NCBI RefSeq assembly: GCF_013256425.1
Contig: NZ_CP053904.1
Span: forward strand, 2,914,001-2,978,000
From: Hymenobacter sp. BRD67
GTDB taxonomy: Bacteria > Bacteroidota > Bacteroidia > Cytophagales > Hymenobacteraceae
Length of the DNA: 64,000 nucleotides
Reading direction: 5' to 3'
Program-made: the position numbers and the translations under genes
Shown: positions 26,633 through 36,506 of the stretch, piece by piece
How positions within the stretch are numbered: position 1 is the first letter of the stretch
How the letters are laid out: every line of letters begins with the position of its first letter
Notes under the pieces: model-generated
What the model saw: the letters and a program-made list of their open reading frames with translations, nothing else
Databases searched by the model: none
What the model was told of the DNA's origin: nothing

Positions 26633-27634
26633 TCACGCCAGCTTCAAACGCGGGTCGGGGCTGGTGAGCTGGCTGGCAAAGTCGCCGGCCTCGTACTGGA
26701 AGATGGCCGCCTGGCCCACCATTGCCGCGTTGTCGGTGCAAAACTGGAAGTCGGGAATAAACACCTCCCAACCCTCCACCTCGGCCAGGGCCTGCAAGCC
26801 TTGCCGCAAGCCCGAGTTGGCCGCTACGCCGCCGGCCAGCGCCACCTGGCGCAGGCCCGTAGCCAGCGCCGCTTTTTTAAGCTGGCGCAGCAGCGTTTGC
26901 ACAATGGTGTATTGGATACTGGCGCAGAGGTCGGCCAGGTTTTGCTGAATGAAGTCGGGATTGGCGACTGTTTCCTTTTTAAGAAAGTACAGCACCGAGG
27001 TTTTGAGGCCGCTGAACGAGAAGCTGTAGCCATTCATTGCCCCAATCGGAAACTCGAAGCGGCGCGGGTTGCCGGTCTGGGCCAGCTTGTCGAGGCGGGG
27101 GCCGCCGGGGTAGGGCAAGCCCAGCAGCTTAGCCGTTTTATCGAACGCCTCCCCGGCCGCGTCGTCGATAGTCTGACCCAGAATCTCCATATGCAGGGCA
27201 CTGTGCACCACTACCAGCTGCGTATGGCCGCCGCTCACGGTAAGGCACAGAAACGGAAACAGCGGCTTGGGCTCCCGGATAAAGTGCGCCAGAATGTGCG
27301 CCCGCATGTGATTGACAGCCAGCAGCGGCTTGCCCAGCGCCAGCGCCAGGCTTTTGGCAAACAGGTTACCTACTAATAGGGAGCCCAGCAGGCCGGGGCC
27401 CTGCGTTACGGCCACGGCATCGAGGTCGCTTTTACTGAGGCCGGCCTGGCGCAGCGCGGCCGTCACCACGGGCAGCAGGTGCTGCTGGTGTGCCCGCGAG
27501 GCCAGCTCGGGCACCACGCCGCCGTACTGCTCGTGCACGGCCTGGCCGGCCACCACGTTGCTCAGCAGCTGGCCATTCTGAAACACGGCCGCGCCGGTAT
27601 CGTCGCAGCTGGATTCGATAGCGAGAAGATTCAT
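26633..27634 (-). CDS. tsaD: tRNA N6-adenosine threonylcarbamoyltransferase TsaD
   Basis: The catalytic subunit of t6A synthesis on ANN-decoding tRNAs, 333 residues. AIESSCDDTGAAV, the metal-binding HMRAH, SGGHTQLV, DDAAGEAFDK, YSFSFSGLK and LAGGVAANSGLR are all present. Start MNLLAIESS (27634) is the family start; the longer upstream frame is not conserved in character. It is divergent from the TamB-like gene, with the promoter region of both in 27635-27852. Confidence 0.97.
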   Translation of the reverse strand: MNLLAIESSCDDTGAAVFQNGQLLSNVVAGQAVHEQYGGVVPELASRAHQQHLLPVVTAALRQAGLSKSDLDAVAVTQGPGLLGSLLVGNLFAKSLALALGKPLLAVNHMRAHILAHFIREPKPLFPFLCLTVSGGHTQLVVVHSALHMEILGQTIDDAAGEAFDKTAKLLGLPYPGGPRLDKLAQTGNPRRFEFPIGAMNGYSFSFSGLKTSVLYFLKKETVANPDFIQQNLADLCASIQYTIVQTLLRQLKKAALATGLRQVALAGGVAANSGLRQGLQALAEVEGWEVFIPDFQFCTDNAAMVGQAAIFQYEAGDFASQLTSPDPRLKLA

Positions 27635-27791
27635 CTGTAGGTATCTGCTTAAAAGTCCGGTGTTCTTGCGGGCCTGCGCTTGCGGGAACAAACGCGGGGC
27701 TGCCCTTGAAGTAACAAAGCGAAACCGCAAAGTTCGGGCGAACCTGGCTGCTCCCTCCTACGTTGGCGCGGGTAGTGCGCGCTAAAAGCCG

Positions 27792-27799
27792 CACCTTTG
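27792..27799 (+). promoter_or_regulatory. Probable -7 element of the TamB-like gene
   Basis: CACCTTTG differs from the consensus TAnnTTTG at one position and is followed by GCGTTAG, as at other promoters in this window. A TTGG at 27763-27766 is somewhat far upstream for a -33 box. If real, transcription begins after 27800, so translation must start downstream, in support of GTG 27853. Confidence 0.45.
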
Positions 27800-27852
27800 C
27801 GTTAGTAACTGCTCGCCCAGGGGTTTCACTAAACCAGCCTTTTCTGTCTTTC

Positions 27853-30800
27853 GTGCGTCGCTTTCTTCATATTCTGCTTAAAATTCTGCTTGGGCTGGCC
27901 GTGGTGCTGGTGCTGGCGGTGGGCGGAATACTGCTGGCGCTGCGCGTGCCGAGCGTGCAAACACGGGTAGCGCACCAGGTAGCCGAGGTACTAACCCGGA
28001 AGCTGGGGCAGGAAGTAGAGATTGGCAGCGTCGATGTGCGGCCGTTTTCGCATGTGCTGCTGGAGGGCGTGCGGGTGCTGGACCGGCGCGGCGGCGAGCT
28101 CTTTGGCGTGGGCCAGGCCGATGCCGATATCAAGCTGTTTTCGGTGTTTGACCCGCGCCACCTGCACGTGGGTACGCTCACGCTTACCGAGCCGCGCTTT
28201 GTGCTGCGCGACGTGGCCGGCCGGCCCGACTCTACTACGCTCGACCAGTTCCTGGCCGCCATTAAGCGCCTGAGCGGGGCACCCGACACGAGTACGACCT
28301 CCAAGCCATTCGATTTTCAGCTGCACGAGGTAGCCATTCGCAACGGGCACTTTGCCATTGAGCGGCCCGACCGGCCCCGCGAGGCCTTCTACGGCCGGGC
28401 TATTGACTACGACCACTTAGTGGCCGACAGCATCTATGCCACTATCTCGCAGCTTAACTGGAAAAGCGACACCCTGCGCGCCCGCATTGCCGGCCTGCGC
28501 ACCGTAGAAACGCCCTCACAAACCCACCTGCGCGAGCTAACGGCCGACATTCAGTACAACAGGCACTTCTGGGAGTTCAACAACCTGACTCTGCGGGTGG
28601 GCCGCAGCGAGCTGCGCAAGTACGTGCGCTTCGAGTACAAGCGCTTCGGCAACTTTTCGGACTTCAACGACTCGATGCGGGTGGTGACGCAGCTGCGCGG
28701 GACCAAAATCTACACGGATGACATTGCCAAGTTTGCGCCCGACCTGGCTTCGCTGAAAGATTCCATCTTTATCTCGGGCGATGCCAAAGGCTACGTGCGC
28801 GACTTCCAGATAAAGAACCTGGATGTGCGCTATGGCCGCCGCACGCACATTGTGGCCAGCCGCGCCCACGCCGATAACCTGCCCCACTGGCGCGAAAGCC
28901 TCATCGACCTGCGCCTCCAACCCTCGCAGATTGACGCAGCCGACCTGCGGCGCTTCCTGCCGGCCTCGGCCAATAAGCTGGTGCAGCGCCTGGGTTTGGT
29001 AAAGCTCGACGGGCAATTTGTTGGTTTCTACAACGACTTTGTAGGCAAGGCCAGCTTCGATACGGCGCTGGGCGCGGTATCGACCGACGTTAACCTGAAG
29101 ACCAAGAGCGACTTCGACCACGCGGTGTACGAGGGCACCGTCCACAGCACGGCCTTTAATGTGGGTAAGTTTATTGGCGACGAGTCGATTATTCGGGATG
29201 TATCGGTAGATGGACGCGTGACGGGCACGGGCTTCGTGCCGCCTATTGCCAAGGGCCATGCCGTGGTAACGGTGCCGGCCATCTGGCTGGCGGGCTACCG
29301 CTACCACAACCTGAGCCTCGACGGCGACTTTGCGGGCCAGGGCTTTAAAGGCAAGGTGACGGCCAACGACCCGGCCGCCCGCCTCACTGCCAGCGGCGAT
29401 TTCAACCTCGACCCCCGGCACCAGCACATTGATGTGCTAGCCAACGTGGCCCACGCCAACCTGGGCGCGCTGGGGCTGCTGGCGGTGCCGCTCACCGTAA
29501 GCACCACGGCGCGGGTAAACCTGCGCGGCACGCAGCTAGACTCGCTGCTGGGCTCGGCGCAGCTGCGCGGCTCACACTTTACGCTGCGCAACAAAAGCCT
29601 CGACCTCGATACGCTGGATGTGCGCAGCACCCGCAACAGCCGGGGCCAGCGCCAGGTAAAGCTGAACTCGGAGCTGGTAGACCTCACCGTCAACGGGGCG
29701 TTTGAGTTTGGAGCCGTGGTGCAGGACCTTACTACGCTCTGGCATGAGTACCGCCTCAATTTTGAGAGCAATGCGGCGGCTACCGCGGCCTACTACCAAC
29801 GCAAGCGCCAGCGCCGGCTGCCAACCTACGCCATTGAGCTGGACCTCGACCTCAAGCACATAAACCCGGTACTGAACCTGTTTGTGCCGGAGCTGCAGAT
29901 TGCCGACAATAGCAGCATCGATGGCTCGTTCCGGCAGGGCGAAACGTCGATTTTGCAGTTGGGCGGCAAGTTCGACAGCATCTGGTATGGGCCGGTGCAC
30001 ACCATTGCCACGGAGTTCGACTTTACCACTTCCAAGCTGCCCTACCAGCCCGAAGTACTGGCCCAGACCAGCTTTACCTCCGGGCACCAGGTGCTGCCGA
30101 CGCTGGGCCGCACGGAGAAGTTTGTGCTGGAAGGCGTGTGGGACCAGCAGCGCATCAGCTTTTCGACCTCGCTGGCCCAAAGCGGCACCACCAACCGCGC
30201 CAATATTAATGGGTCGCTGGAGTTTCTGCCCAGGGCTGTGCAGGTGGTGTTTCGACGTAGCGGCCTGCACCTGCTCGACCAGGACTACAGCATTGCGGCC
30301 GACAATGCCATCAGAATCAGCGACTATGGCAAGGTGATGGATATTCAGAACTTTGTGCTCAGCCACGGCAAGGAGCGCCTGAGCGCCCAGGGTGTTATCT
30401 CGCCCGACCCGCACCAGCCACCCCTGAAGCTCGACATTGCCAATTTTGATTTATCGTCGCTCAGCTCGGTCATCAACCAGCACCTGGGCGGCCGGCTGAA
30501 CATGCAGGCCGCGGTGAGCGGAATATATAATCAGCTCGATATTAACAGCACCTTGGCCGTCGACTCGCTCGTGTATGAGGGTACACTCATTGGGCAGGTG
30601 GCGGGGCGCGGCGACTGGGACAACCCCAGCGGCCAGCTGCGGCTGAACCTCGACGTAGCCCGCCAGCAGCAGCGCGTGCTCACGGTGAGCGGCTACCTGG
30701 CCCCGGGCTCATCGACCCAGCAGTTTAACCTGACCGCTGAGCTGAACGATGCGCCGGTAGTGCTCGCCCAGCCTTTTTTAGGCGGCCTGCTCACCAACCT

Positions 30801-32457
30801 GGGCGGTACCGGCCGCGGGCAGCTGCTGCTGGGCGGCATGTTTGGGGCACCTACCCTGGCCGGCATCGTTGATGTGACCGATGGGCGCTTCACGTTTGGC
30901 TACCTGGGCACCACCTACCATTTTGCCGACCGCATCAGCTTCACAACTACTTCTATCGGGTTTAACAAAGTGCAGCTGCGCGACCAGCAGGGCAACGTGG
31001 GCACGGTGGATGGCGTTATCCGCCACCAGGGCTTCCAGAATATGTCGCTGGAGATGAGTGCCAGCTTCCGCAAGTTTCAGGTGCTGCACACCACCCGGCG
31101 CGACAACGACCTGTACTTCGGGACGGCGTACGCTACCGGCACGGCCACCGTGCGCGGCCCGGTCGACGACCTCGTGGTAGATGTCCGGGCTACTTCCGAA
31201 GCCGGCACGCGCCTGGCCCTGCCCCTCGACAATGCCGCCAAAGCCGAGCAGGCCAGCTACATCAAGTTTGTGAGCCGCAACCTGCCCGACTCGGTGCGCC
31301 GCCGCCAGGCCCGACAGGCGGCACTCCTGGCCGAACAGAATAAAGTCGACCTCTCGGGTATTCAGCTGAATATGAACCTGACGGTGACGCCCGACGCCTA
31401 CCTGGAGATTTTGCTCGATGAAAGCACAGGCGATGTAATTCGCGGGGCAGCCACCGGCCAGCTGCGCCTGAACATCGACACGCGCGGCGATTTTAACATG
31501 TACGGCCAGGTCGAGATTGTGCGCGGCGCCTACAACTTCACGCTGCAAGGCCTTGTTAATAAAGAGTTTGTGGTGCAGCCGGGCGGCGTCATTACCTGGA
31601 ACGGCGACCCGCTCGATGGCCAGATGAACGTGACGGCCACCTACACCCAGCGCACTTCCCTGGCCCCGATTCTGCAAAGCACCGGGGCGGGCACGGGCGC
31701 TGCGGTGGTGCCCGTTACGGCCGTCATGAACCTCACCGGGCCGCTGCTGCTGCCGGTAATCAAGCTGGCGCTGGAGTTTGACGATGCGCCCAGCTCGCTG
31801 CAAAATGACCTGGCCTCGTTTATTGCCCTGCTGCGCAACGACGAGCAGGAGTTAAATCGCCAGGTATTCAGCCTGCTGGTGTTCAGAACGTTATCTCCAC
31901 AAAACAGCAATAGCTTCAGCGGCATTTCGCTCACGGGCCAGAACAACGCGGTGCAGAACAGCCTGGGCCAGATTATTTCCTCGCAGCTCGGCCTGCTCAC
32001 GTCGCAGATTGACCAGAACCTGGAAATTGACTTCAACATCAGCGGCCTCACCGCCGACCAGCTCCAGGCGCTGCAGGTGCGCCTAAGCTACTCGTTTCTG
32101 GGCGGCCGCCTGCGCCTCACCCGCGAGGGTGGCATCAGCAACTCCAACAGCGCTAACATTAACCCCGCCACCGGCCTGCCCTATACCCAGACTTCGCTGA
32201 TTGGCGATTTCAGCCTGGAGTATTTTCTGCGGCCCGACGGAAAGTTTCGGGCCAAGCTGCGCTACGAAACCACCCCGCGCGACAACCTCGTGACGACCGT
32301 AAACCAGCCCCGCGCCGGGGTTTCGCTGCTGCATACCAAGGAGTTTAACAACGTCAGCGAGCTGTTTAGCCGCGAAGCGCCCAGCCGCCGCGAGCGCGCC
32401 ACCCGCCGCGCCCGCGAAGTATTGACGGTGGAGGAAGACAAGCGCACGAATCTGTAA
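27853..32457 (+). CDS. TamB-like translocation/assembly protein (AsmA superfamily, giant)
   Basis: An inner-membrane-anchored protein of 1534 residues. One N-terminal signal anchor (FLHILLKILLGLAVVLVLAVGGILLAL) is followed by a very long beta-strand-rich periplasmic region with AsmA-like N-terminal features (VGTLTLTEPRFVLRDVAG). It ends in a C-terminal TamB/DUF490 domain (about 1080-1490), including MNLTVTPDAYLEILLDESTGDVIRGAATGQLRL. TamB-type proteins form hydrophobic troughs that help outer-membrane protein assembly or carry phospholipids between membranes. No Omp85 partner (TamA) is adjacent. The frame is open from TTG 27763, but GTG 27853 directly precedes the anchor and lies downstream of the promoter motif. 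Confidence 0.88.
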   Translation: MRRFLHILLKILLGLAVVLVLAVGGILLALRVPSVQTRVAHQVAEVLTRKLGQEVEIGSVDVRPFSHVLLEGVRVLDRRGGELFGVGQADADIKLFSVFDPRHLHVGTLTLTEPRFVLRDVAGRPDSTTLDQFLAAIKRLSGAPDTSTTSKPFDFQLHEVAIRNGHFAIERPDRPREAFYGRAIDYDHLVADSIYATISQLNWKSDTLRARIAGLRTVETPSQTHLRELTADIQYNRHFWEFNNLTLRVGRSELRKYVRFEYKRFGNFSDFNDSMRVVTQLRGTKIYTDDIAKFAPDLASLKDSIFISGDAKGYVRDFQIKNLDVRYGRRTHIVASRAHADNLPHWRESLIDLRLQPSQIDAADLRRFLPASANKLVQRLGLVKLDGQFVGFYNDFVGKASFDTALGAVSTDVNLKTKSDFDHAVYEGTVHSTAFNVGKFIGDESIIRDVSVDGRVTGTGFVPPIAKGHAVVTVPAIWLAGYRYHNLSLDGDFAGQGFKGKVTANDPAARLTASGDFNLDPRHQHIDVLANVAHANLGALGLLAVPLTVSTTARVNLRGTQLDSLLGSAQLRGSHFTLRNKSLDLDTLDVRSTRNSRGQRQVKLNSELVDLTVNGAFEFGAVVQDLTTLWHEYRLNFESNAAATAAYYQRKRQRRLPTYAIELDLDLKHINPVLNLFVPELQIADNSSIDGSFRQGETSILQLGGKFDSIWYGPVHTIATEFDFTTSKLPYQPEVLAQTSFTSGHQVLPTLGRTEKFVLEGVWDQQRISFSTSLAQSGTTNRANINGSLEFLPRAVQVVFRRSGLHLLDQDYSIAADNAIRISDYGKVMDIQNFVLSHGKERLSAQGVISPDPHQPPLKLDIANFDLSSLSSVINQHLGGRLNMQAAVSGIYNQLDINSTLAVDSLVYEGTLIGQVAGRGDWDNPSGQLRLNLDVARQQQRVLTVSGYLAPGSSTQQFNLTAELNDAPVVLAQPFLGGLLTNLGGTGRGQLLLGGMFGAPTLAGIVDVTDGRFTFGYLGTTYHFADRISFTTTSIGFNKVQLRDQQGNVGTVDGVIRHQGFQNMSLEMSASFRKFQVLHTTRRDNDLYFGTAYATGTATVRGPVDDLVVDVRATSEAGTRLALPLDNAAKAEQASYIKFVSRNLPDSVRRRQARQAALLAEQNKVDLSGIQLNMNLTVTPDAYLEILLDESTGDVIRGAATGQLRLNIDTRGDFNMYGQVEIVRGAYNFTLQGLVNKEFVVQPGGVITWNGDPLDGQMNVTATYTQRTSLAPILQSTGAGTGAAVVPVTAVMNLTGPLLLPVIKLALEFDDAPSSLQNDLASFIALLRNDEQELNRQVFSLLVFRTLSPQNSNSFSGISLTGQNNAVQNSLGQIISSQLGLLTSQIDQNLEIDFNISGLTADQLQALQVRLSYSFLGGRLRLTREGGISNSNSANINPATGLPYTQTSLIGDFSLEYFLRPDGKFRAKLRYETTPRDNLVTTVNQPRAGVSLLHTKEFNNVSELFSREAPSRRERATRRAREVLTVEEDKRTNL

Positions 32458-32556
32458 ATTAGTATCAATTAACAGGTTGCCCCAGCGAGCCCACCAAAGC
32501 AGGGCGCCGCAAGCACAGCTGACTATTTTCAATGACAGGCGATTAAACGCCGGGCG

Positions 32557-32564
32557 TACCTTTG
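32557..32564 (+). promoter_or_regulatory. -7 promoter element immediately before ftsX
   Basis: TACCTTTG is an exact match to the Bacteroidota -7 consensus. The ATG of the next gene begins only eight bases later, at 32572, about where transcription would start, so the mRNA should have no leader or nearly none. The -33 box is poor (TTTTC near 32525-32529). Confidence 0.6.
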
Positions 32565-32571
32565 CGACTCT

Positions 32572-33456
32572 ATGGCCAAGCCCCGCAAAAAGAAACTCGG
32601 CTCCTACCCTACCCTGCTGGTGGTGTTCAGCATTACGCTGGCGCTTACGGTCATCGGGTTATTTGGCCTGCTGCTGCTGCACGCGCATAAGCTGGGCGAA
32701 GTAGTGCGCGAAAACCTGGAAGTGCAGGTGTACCTCGAGCGCAACCTGCCCGAAACCGAGCTGCTGCGCCTGCAGCAGGACCTGGAGCACCAGCCCTACG
32801 TGGCCGAGCTGGATGGCCGCCCGCAGGTTCACTTCGTGAGCAAGGAGGAAGGTGCCCGCCAGCTGCTGGAAACCACCGGCGAGGATTTTCACAATTTTCT
32901 GGATGACAACCCGCTGCGCGATGCGTACGTGCTCAAGATTCGGCCCGAGTATACCGATACTACCCACCTGCGCCTGCTGGGCCGCAGCCTGAGCCAGCAG
33001 CGCGGCGTGTTTGAGGTGCAATACCCCAAGACCTTGTTTGCCAGCATCAATCAAAACCTGGAGCGCGTGAGCCTGCTGCTGCTGGGCTTTGCGGCCGTAC
33101 TGGTGCTCGTCGTGGTTATTCTGATTAACAATACCATTAAGCTGGCCATGTTTTCGCAGCGCCTGCTTATTCGCTCTATGCAACTCGTGGGCGCCACGCG
33201 GTTCTTTATTCAGCAGCCATTTCTGCGGCGGGCTACCTGGCAGGGGCTGGCCAGCGGGGTGCTGGCCGTGCTGGTACTGCTGAGCCTGCTGCAATACGCC
33301 TACCTCGAAATTGCCCAGCTGCGCCTGCTGCGCGACGACCACCTTATCGGGCTGCTCCTGCTGGGGGTACTGGCGCTAGGCACGGCCATCGGCTTTTTCA
33401 GCTCTTATTGGGCAGTAAATAAATATTTGAATGTTTCGCTAGACGAGCTTTACTAA
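32572..33456 (+). CDS. ftsX: Cell division protein FtsX (ABC-transporter-like permease)
   Basis: A 294-residue membrane protein. TM1 (LLVVFSITLALTVIGLFGLLLL) precedes a periplasmic domain (about 45-160; VYLERNLPETELLRLQQDL) and three more membrane segments in the FtsX core (LLLLGFAAVLVLVVVILINN, ASGVLAVLVLLSLL, LIGLLLLGVLALGTAIGFFSSYWA). With the ATPase FtsE it regulates peptidoglycan hydrolases at the septum; ftsE is not in the window, which is usual in Bacteroidota. It precedes DUF3098 and uppP in a tight same-strand run. Confidence 0.92.
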   Translation: MAKPRKKKLGSYPTLLVVFSITLALTVIGLFGLLLLHAHKLGEVVRENLEVQVYLERNLPETELLRLQQDLEHQPYVAELDGRPQVHFVSKEEGARQLLETTGEDFHNFLDDNPLRDAYVLKIRPEYTDTTHLRLLGRSLSQQRGVFEVQYPKTLFASINQNLERVSLLLLGFAAVLVLVVVILINNTIKLAMFSQRLLIRSMQLVGATRFFIQQPFLRRATWQGLASGVLAVLVLLSLLQYAYLEIAQLRLLRDDHLIGLLLLGVLALGTAIGFFSSYWAVNKYLNVSLDELY

Positions 33457-33470
33457 CTCCTCACCCGCTT

Positions 33471-33815
33471 ATGCAACCTACCACTCCTGCCCCACGCTTC
33501 GCTTTCGGCCCCCGCAACTACCGCCTGATGTGGGTAGGTCTGGCCGTACTGGCCGTCGGCTTCATCACCATGATGCTCGACAAAGCCGATTATGGCGAGG
33601 GCTTCCTGGGCCTTACGCTGGGTCCGATTTTGCTGTTTATAGGCTTCGTGATTGAGTTTGCAGCCATTATGGTGCGTAGCAACCCCGGCGAGCTGGCCCC
33701 AGTGGCGCCGGCTGCGCCGGTAGTGGCGGCTCCCCTCGCAGCCGACTTAAAGCCGGCTGTGGCCCCGACGCCAACGCCCACTCCTACCAAGCCCGCCTAC
33801 AAGCGCCCCGGCTAA
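33471..33815 (+). CDS. DUF3098 membrane protein
   Basis: A 114-residue protein. [28 protein letters not shown] and the second membrane segment [20 protein letters not shown] are the DUF3098 signature. A Pro/Ala/Thr-rich tail ([10 protein letters not shown]) follows. The gene lies between ftsX and uppP, the conserved Bacteroidota order, which suggests a link to envelope or division functions. The molecular role is unknown. Confidence 0.9.
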   Translation: MQPTTPAPRFAFGPRNYRLMWVGLAVLAVGFITMMLDKADYGEGFLGLTLGPILLFIGFVIEFAAIMVRSNPGELAPVAPAAPVVAAPLAADLKPAVAPTPTPTPTKPAYKRPG

Positions 33816-33840
33816 TCTGCCAATAAATTACCTCTACCCA

Positions 33841-34671
33841 ATGACTTACTGGCACGCGCTGCTGCTGGCTATCGTGGAAGGACTCACCGAGTTTTTACCC
33901 GTATCGAGTACCGGCCACATGATTATTGCCTCGCGGCTGCTGGGCATGGAGATGACTCCGTTTGCCAAGCTATTTCTGGTCGTTATTCAGCTCGGGGCTA
34001 TCCTGTCGGTGCTGGTGGTGTACTGGAAGCGCTTTTTCCAGAGCTTCGACTTTTACCTGAAGCTGCTGGTAGCTTTTCTGCCGATTGTGGTAGTGGGCCT
34101 GCTGCTCAAAAAGCACATCGACGCCCTACTCGAATCGGTGACGACGGTGGGCATTATGCTGCTGCTGGGCGGCATCGTGCTGCTATTCGTTGACAAATGG
34201 TTTCCGCAGGAAGACCCCCAGAAAGGCGGTCACCCGGTTACCAACCCCAGCTTTAAGGAAGCGCTGATTATCGGCCTGTTTCAGTGCCTGGCCGTGGTGC
34301 CGGGCGTCAGCCGGTCGGCGGCCACCATTATCGGCGGCCTCACCCAGCGGCTGACGCGGCGGGCGGCGGCCGAGTTTGCCTTCTTTCTGGCCATGCCCAC
34401 AATGGCCGCCGCAGCCGCGAAGGATATCTACGACTACTATAAAGAAGCTCATAGCCACGGCACCAGCCTGAGCCACCTGTTTTCGGGCGACGAAGTAAAG
34501 CTGCTGCTGCTCGGCAACGTAGTCGCTTTTGTGGTGGCGCTGCTGGCCATTCGGTTCTTCGTCGGCTTTGTGGCGAAATACGGCTTTCGGGCCTTCGGCA
34601 TCTACCGCATTATCGTGGGGGGCCTGCTGCTACTGATGCTAGGCCTGGGCGTTAACCTGGAGCTGGTATGA
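33841..34671 (+). CDS. uppP: Undecaprenyl-diphosphatase
   Basis: An integral membrane phosphatase of 276 residues that recycles the lipid carrier of cell-wall synthesis by dephosphorylating undecaprenyl pyrophosphate. The active-site blocks [16 protein letters not shown] and [12 protein letters not shown] are intact, and about eight membrane segments are visible. Its stop overlaps the truB start (ATGA), indicating translational coupling. Confidence 0.97.
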   Translation: MTYWHALLLAIVEGLTEFLPVSSTGHMIIASRLLGMEMTPFAKLFLVVIQLGAILSVLVVYWKRFFQSFDFYLKLLVAFLPIVVVGLLLKKHIDALLESVTTVGIMLLLGGIVLLFVDKWFPQEDPQKGGHPVTNPSFKEALIIGLFQCLAVVPGVSRSAATIIGGLTQRLTRRAAAEFAFFLAMPTMAAAAAKDIYDYYKEAHSHGTSLSHLFSGDEVKLLLLGNVVAFVVALLAIRFFVGFVAKYGFRAFGIYRIIVGGLLLLMLGLGVNLELV

Positions 34672-35510
34672 GGGAGAAAAAGCGCCTGGCCGATTTCGAC
34701 TTTGAGGCGGGCGAAGTACTGCTGCTCGATAAGCCCCTGACCTGGAGCTCGTTTGACGTGGTGCGCAAGGTGAAGAACACGTTGCGCCCGCGCAAAATCG
34801 GTCATGCCGGCACCCTCGACCCCCTGGCAAGCGGGCTGCTTATTCTGTGCACCGGCAAAAAAACCAAGGAGATAGACCTGATTCAGGCGCAGGAGAAGGA
34901 ATACGAAGGCACTTTTCGCCTGGGTCAGACCACGCCCAGCTTCGACCTCGAAACACCCGTGGATGCTGAGCGGCCCTACGAGCACCTGACGCCCGAAGCA
35001 ATTGAGGCCGCCGTGGGTACCTTTTTGGGTAAAATCGAGCAGACGCCCCCGCTTTTTTCGGCGGTGAAGGTAGACGGGCAGCGGGCCTACGAGCTGGCCC
35101 GCAAGGGCGAGGAAGCCGTTATCAAGCCGAAAACCATTGAGATTAAAGCGTTTGAGCTCACGCGCATTGCCCTGCCCCTAATCGACTTTCGGGTGGTGTG
35201 CTCCAAGGGGACTTATATCCGCAGCCTGGCCCGCGACCTGGGCGCAGCCCTGGGCTGCGGCGCGCACCTCACGCGCCTGGTGCGCACCCGCATCGGCAGC
35301 TACCAGCTCGCCGATGCCTGGACGATAGCGGAGGTCCAGGCCCTGCGCCCGCCCCACCCTGAGGCCGCAGGAGCGGCCCCCCAAGTCGAGCGCCCGCGCC
35401 GCGAGCGCAGGCCGGTGGCCCGGACCGGCCTCGACTACTACGCGGCCCAGCAGGCAGCAGCCACGGCCGCGCAGGTGCCGGATGCACCGCCCCCATCCGA
35501 ATCTGCGTAA
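34668..35510 (+). CDS. truB: tRNA pseudouridine(55) synthase TruB
   Basis: A pseudouridine synthase of 280 residues acting on U55 of tRNAs. The catalytic Asp is in [16 protein letters not shown]; other blocks are [36 protein letters not shown] and [15 protein letters not shown]. After the core, about 45 Pro/Arg/Ala-rich residues ([17 protein letters not shown]) form a low-complexity tail in place of a PUA domain. Confidence 0.96.
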   Translation: MREKKRLADFDFEAGEVLLLDKPLTWSSFDVVRKVKNTLRPRKIGHAGTLDPLASGLLILCTGKKTKEIDLIQAQEKEYEGTFRLGQTTPSFDLETPVDAERPYEHLTPEAIEAAVGTFLGKIEQTPPLFSAVKVDGQRAYELARKGEEAVIKPKTIEIKAFELTRIALPLIDFRVVCSKGTYIRSLARDLGAALGCGAHLTRLVRTRIGSYQLADAWTIAEVQALRPPHPEAAGAAPQVERPRRERRPVARTGLDYYAAQQAAATAAQVPDAPPPSESA

Positions 35511-35539
35511 TTGGCCTACGCTGCTCAACACTGCTTTCT

Positions 35540-36490
35540 ATGGTTGTTATTACCGACCCAGCCTCCTTTCCTTATCTCCCCAATGCCGTGGTTACGAGCG
35601 GCACCTTTGATGGGGTACACCGGGGGCATCAGCGCATTCTGGGGCGGCTGCGGCAGGTAGCCGACGCGGTGGGCGGCGTGGCCGTAGTTATCACTTATTG
35701 GCCTCACCCGCGTCTGGTGCTGGGCCCACCCCCTTCGCACCCCGAGCTGCTGGAGCTGCAGCTGCTCAATACGCTGGAAGAGCGCACAGCACGGCTGGCC
35801 GAGTTCGGCGTCGATTACCTGCTGATAATGCCTTTCACCCGCGAGTTTGCCGAGTGGACGTCGGAGGAGTATATTCAGAAATTACTATTAAACACCGTTC
35901 ATGCCCGGCACCTGGTCATCGGCTACGACCACCGCTTTGGCAAAAACCGGGAGGGCAGCTTCGAGTACCTGAGCCAGCACGCCAGCCGCTACGGCTTCAC
36001 GGTAGAAGAGATTCCGCGCCAGGATGTGGACGCGGTGGGCGTGAGCAGCACCCGCACCCGGCGGGCGCTGCGGGCCGGCGACGTAGCCACGGCCACGGCC
36101 TACCTCGGCTATCAGTACCCGCTTACGGGCCTGGTCGTTACGGGCCAGCAGCTGGGCCGCACCATCGGCTACCCTACCGCCAACCTCAGCGTGCCCGAGA
36201 AGCTGAAGCTGGTGCCGGCCCAGGGCATTTATGCGGTGTGGGCCACTACGGCGGCCGGCACCCGGCACCCGGCCATGCTCAGCATCGGCGTGCGGCCTAC
36301 CATCGGCGAGGGGCTGGCGCAAACTATTGAGGTAAACCTGCTTGATTTTAGCGGCGACCTGTACGGGCAATACCTGACGCTCGAATTCGTTGCCTGGCTG
36401 CGGGGCGAGGAGAAATACGACGGGCTCGACGCCCTCAAAGCCCAGCTCTCGCTAGATGCCCGGGCCACCCGCGCCGCGCTGGCTTGCTAA
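35540..36490 (+). CDS. ribF: Bifunctional riboflavin kinase / FAD synthetase
   Basis: A 316-residue enzyme making FMN and then FAD. The N-terminal FAD-synthetase domain has TSGTFDGVHRGHQRIL, VIGYDHRFGKNREG and SSTRTRRALRAGD. The C-terminal flavokinase has GQQLGRTIGYPTANL and IGVRPTIGEG. It lies 29 bases after truB on the same strand, the common truB-ribF order. Confidence 0.97.
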   Translation: MVVITDPASFPYLPNAVVTSGTFDGVHRGHQRILGRLRQVADAVGGVAVVITYWPHPRLVLGPPPSHPELLELQLLNTLEERTARLAEFGVDYLLIMPFTREFAEWTSEEYIQKLLLNTVHARHLVIGYDHRFGKNREGSFEYLSQHASRYGFTVEEIPRQDVDAVGVSSTRTRRALRAGDVATATAYLGYQYPLTGLVVTGQQLGRTIGYPTANLSVPEKLKLVPAQGIYAVWATTAAGTRHPAMLSIGVRPTIGEGLAQTIEVNLLDFSGDLYGQYLTLEFVAWLRGEEKYDGLDALKAQLSLDARATRAALAC

Positions 36491-36506
36491 TTGCTGACTG
36501 TTGCTT

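Noticed and set aside
27763..27852. TTG start of the TamB-like gene at 27763
   Set aside because: It would place a 30-residue non-hydrophobic stretch before the signal anchor and lies upstream of the probable transcription start. GTG 27853 fits better.
33770..33800. Short CCNACN repeat at the end of the DUF3098 gene
   Set aside because: It is a low-complexity Pro-Thr coding tail, not an independent repeat element.
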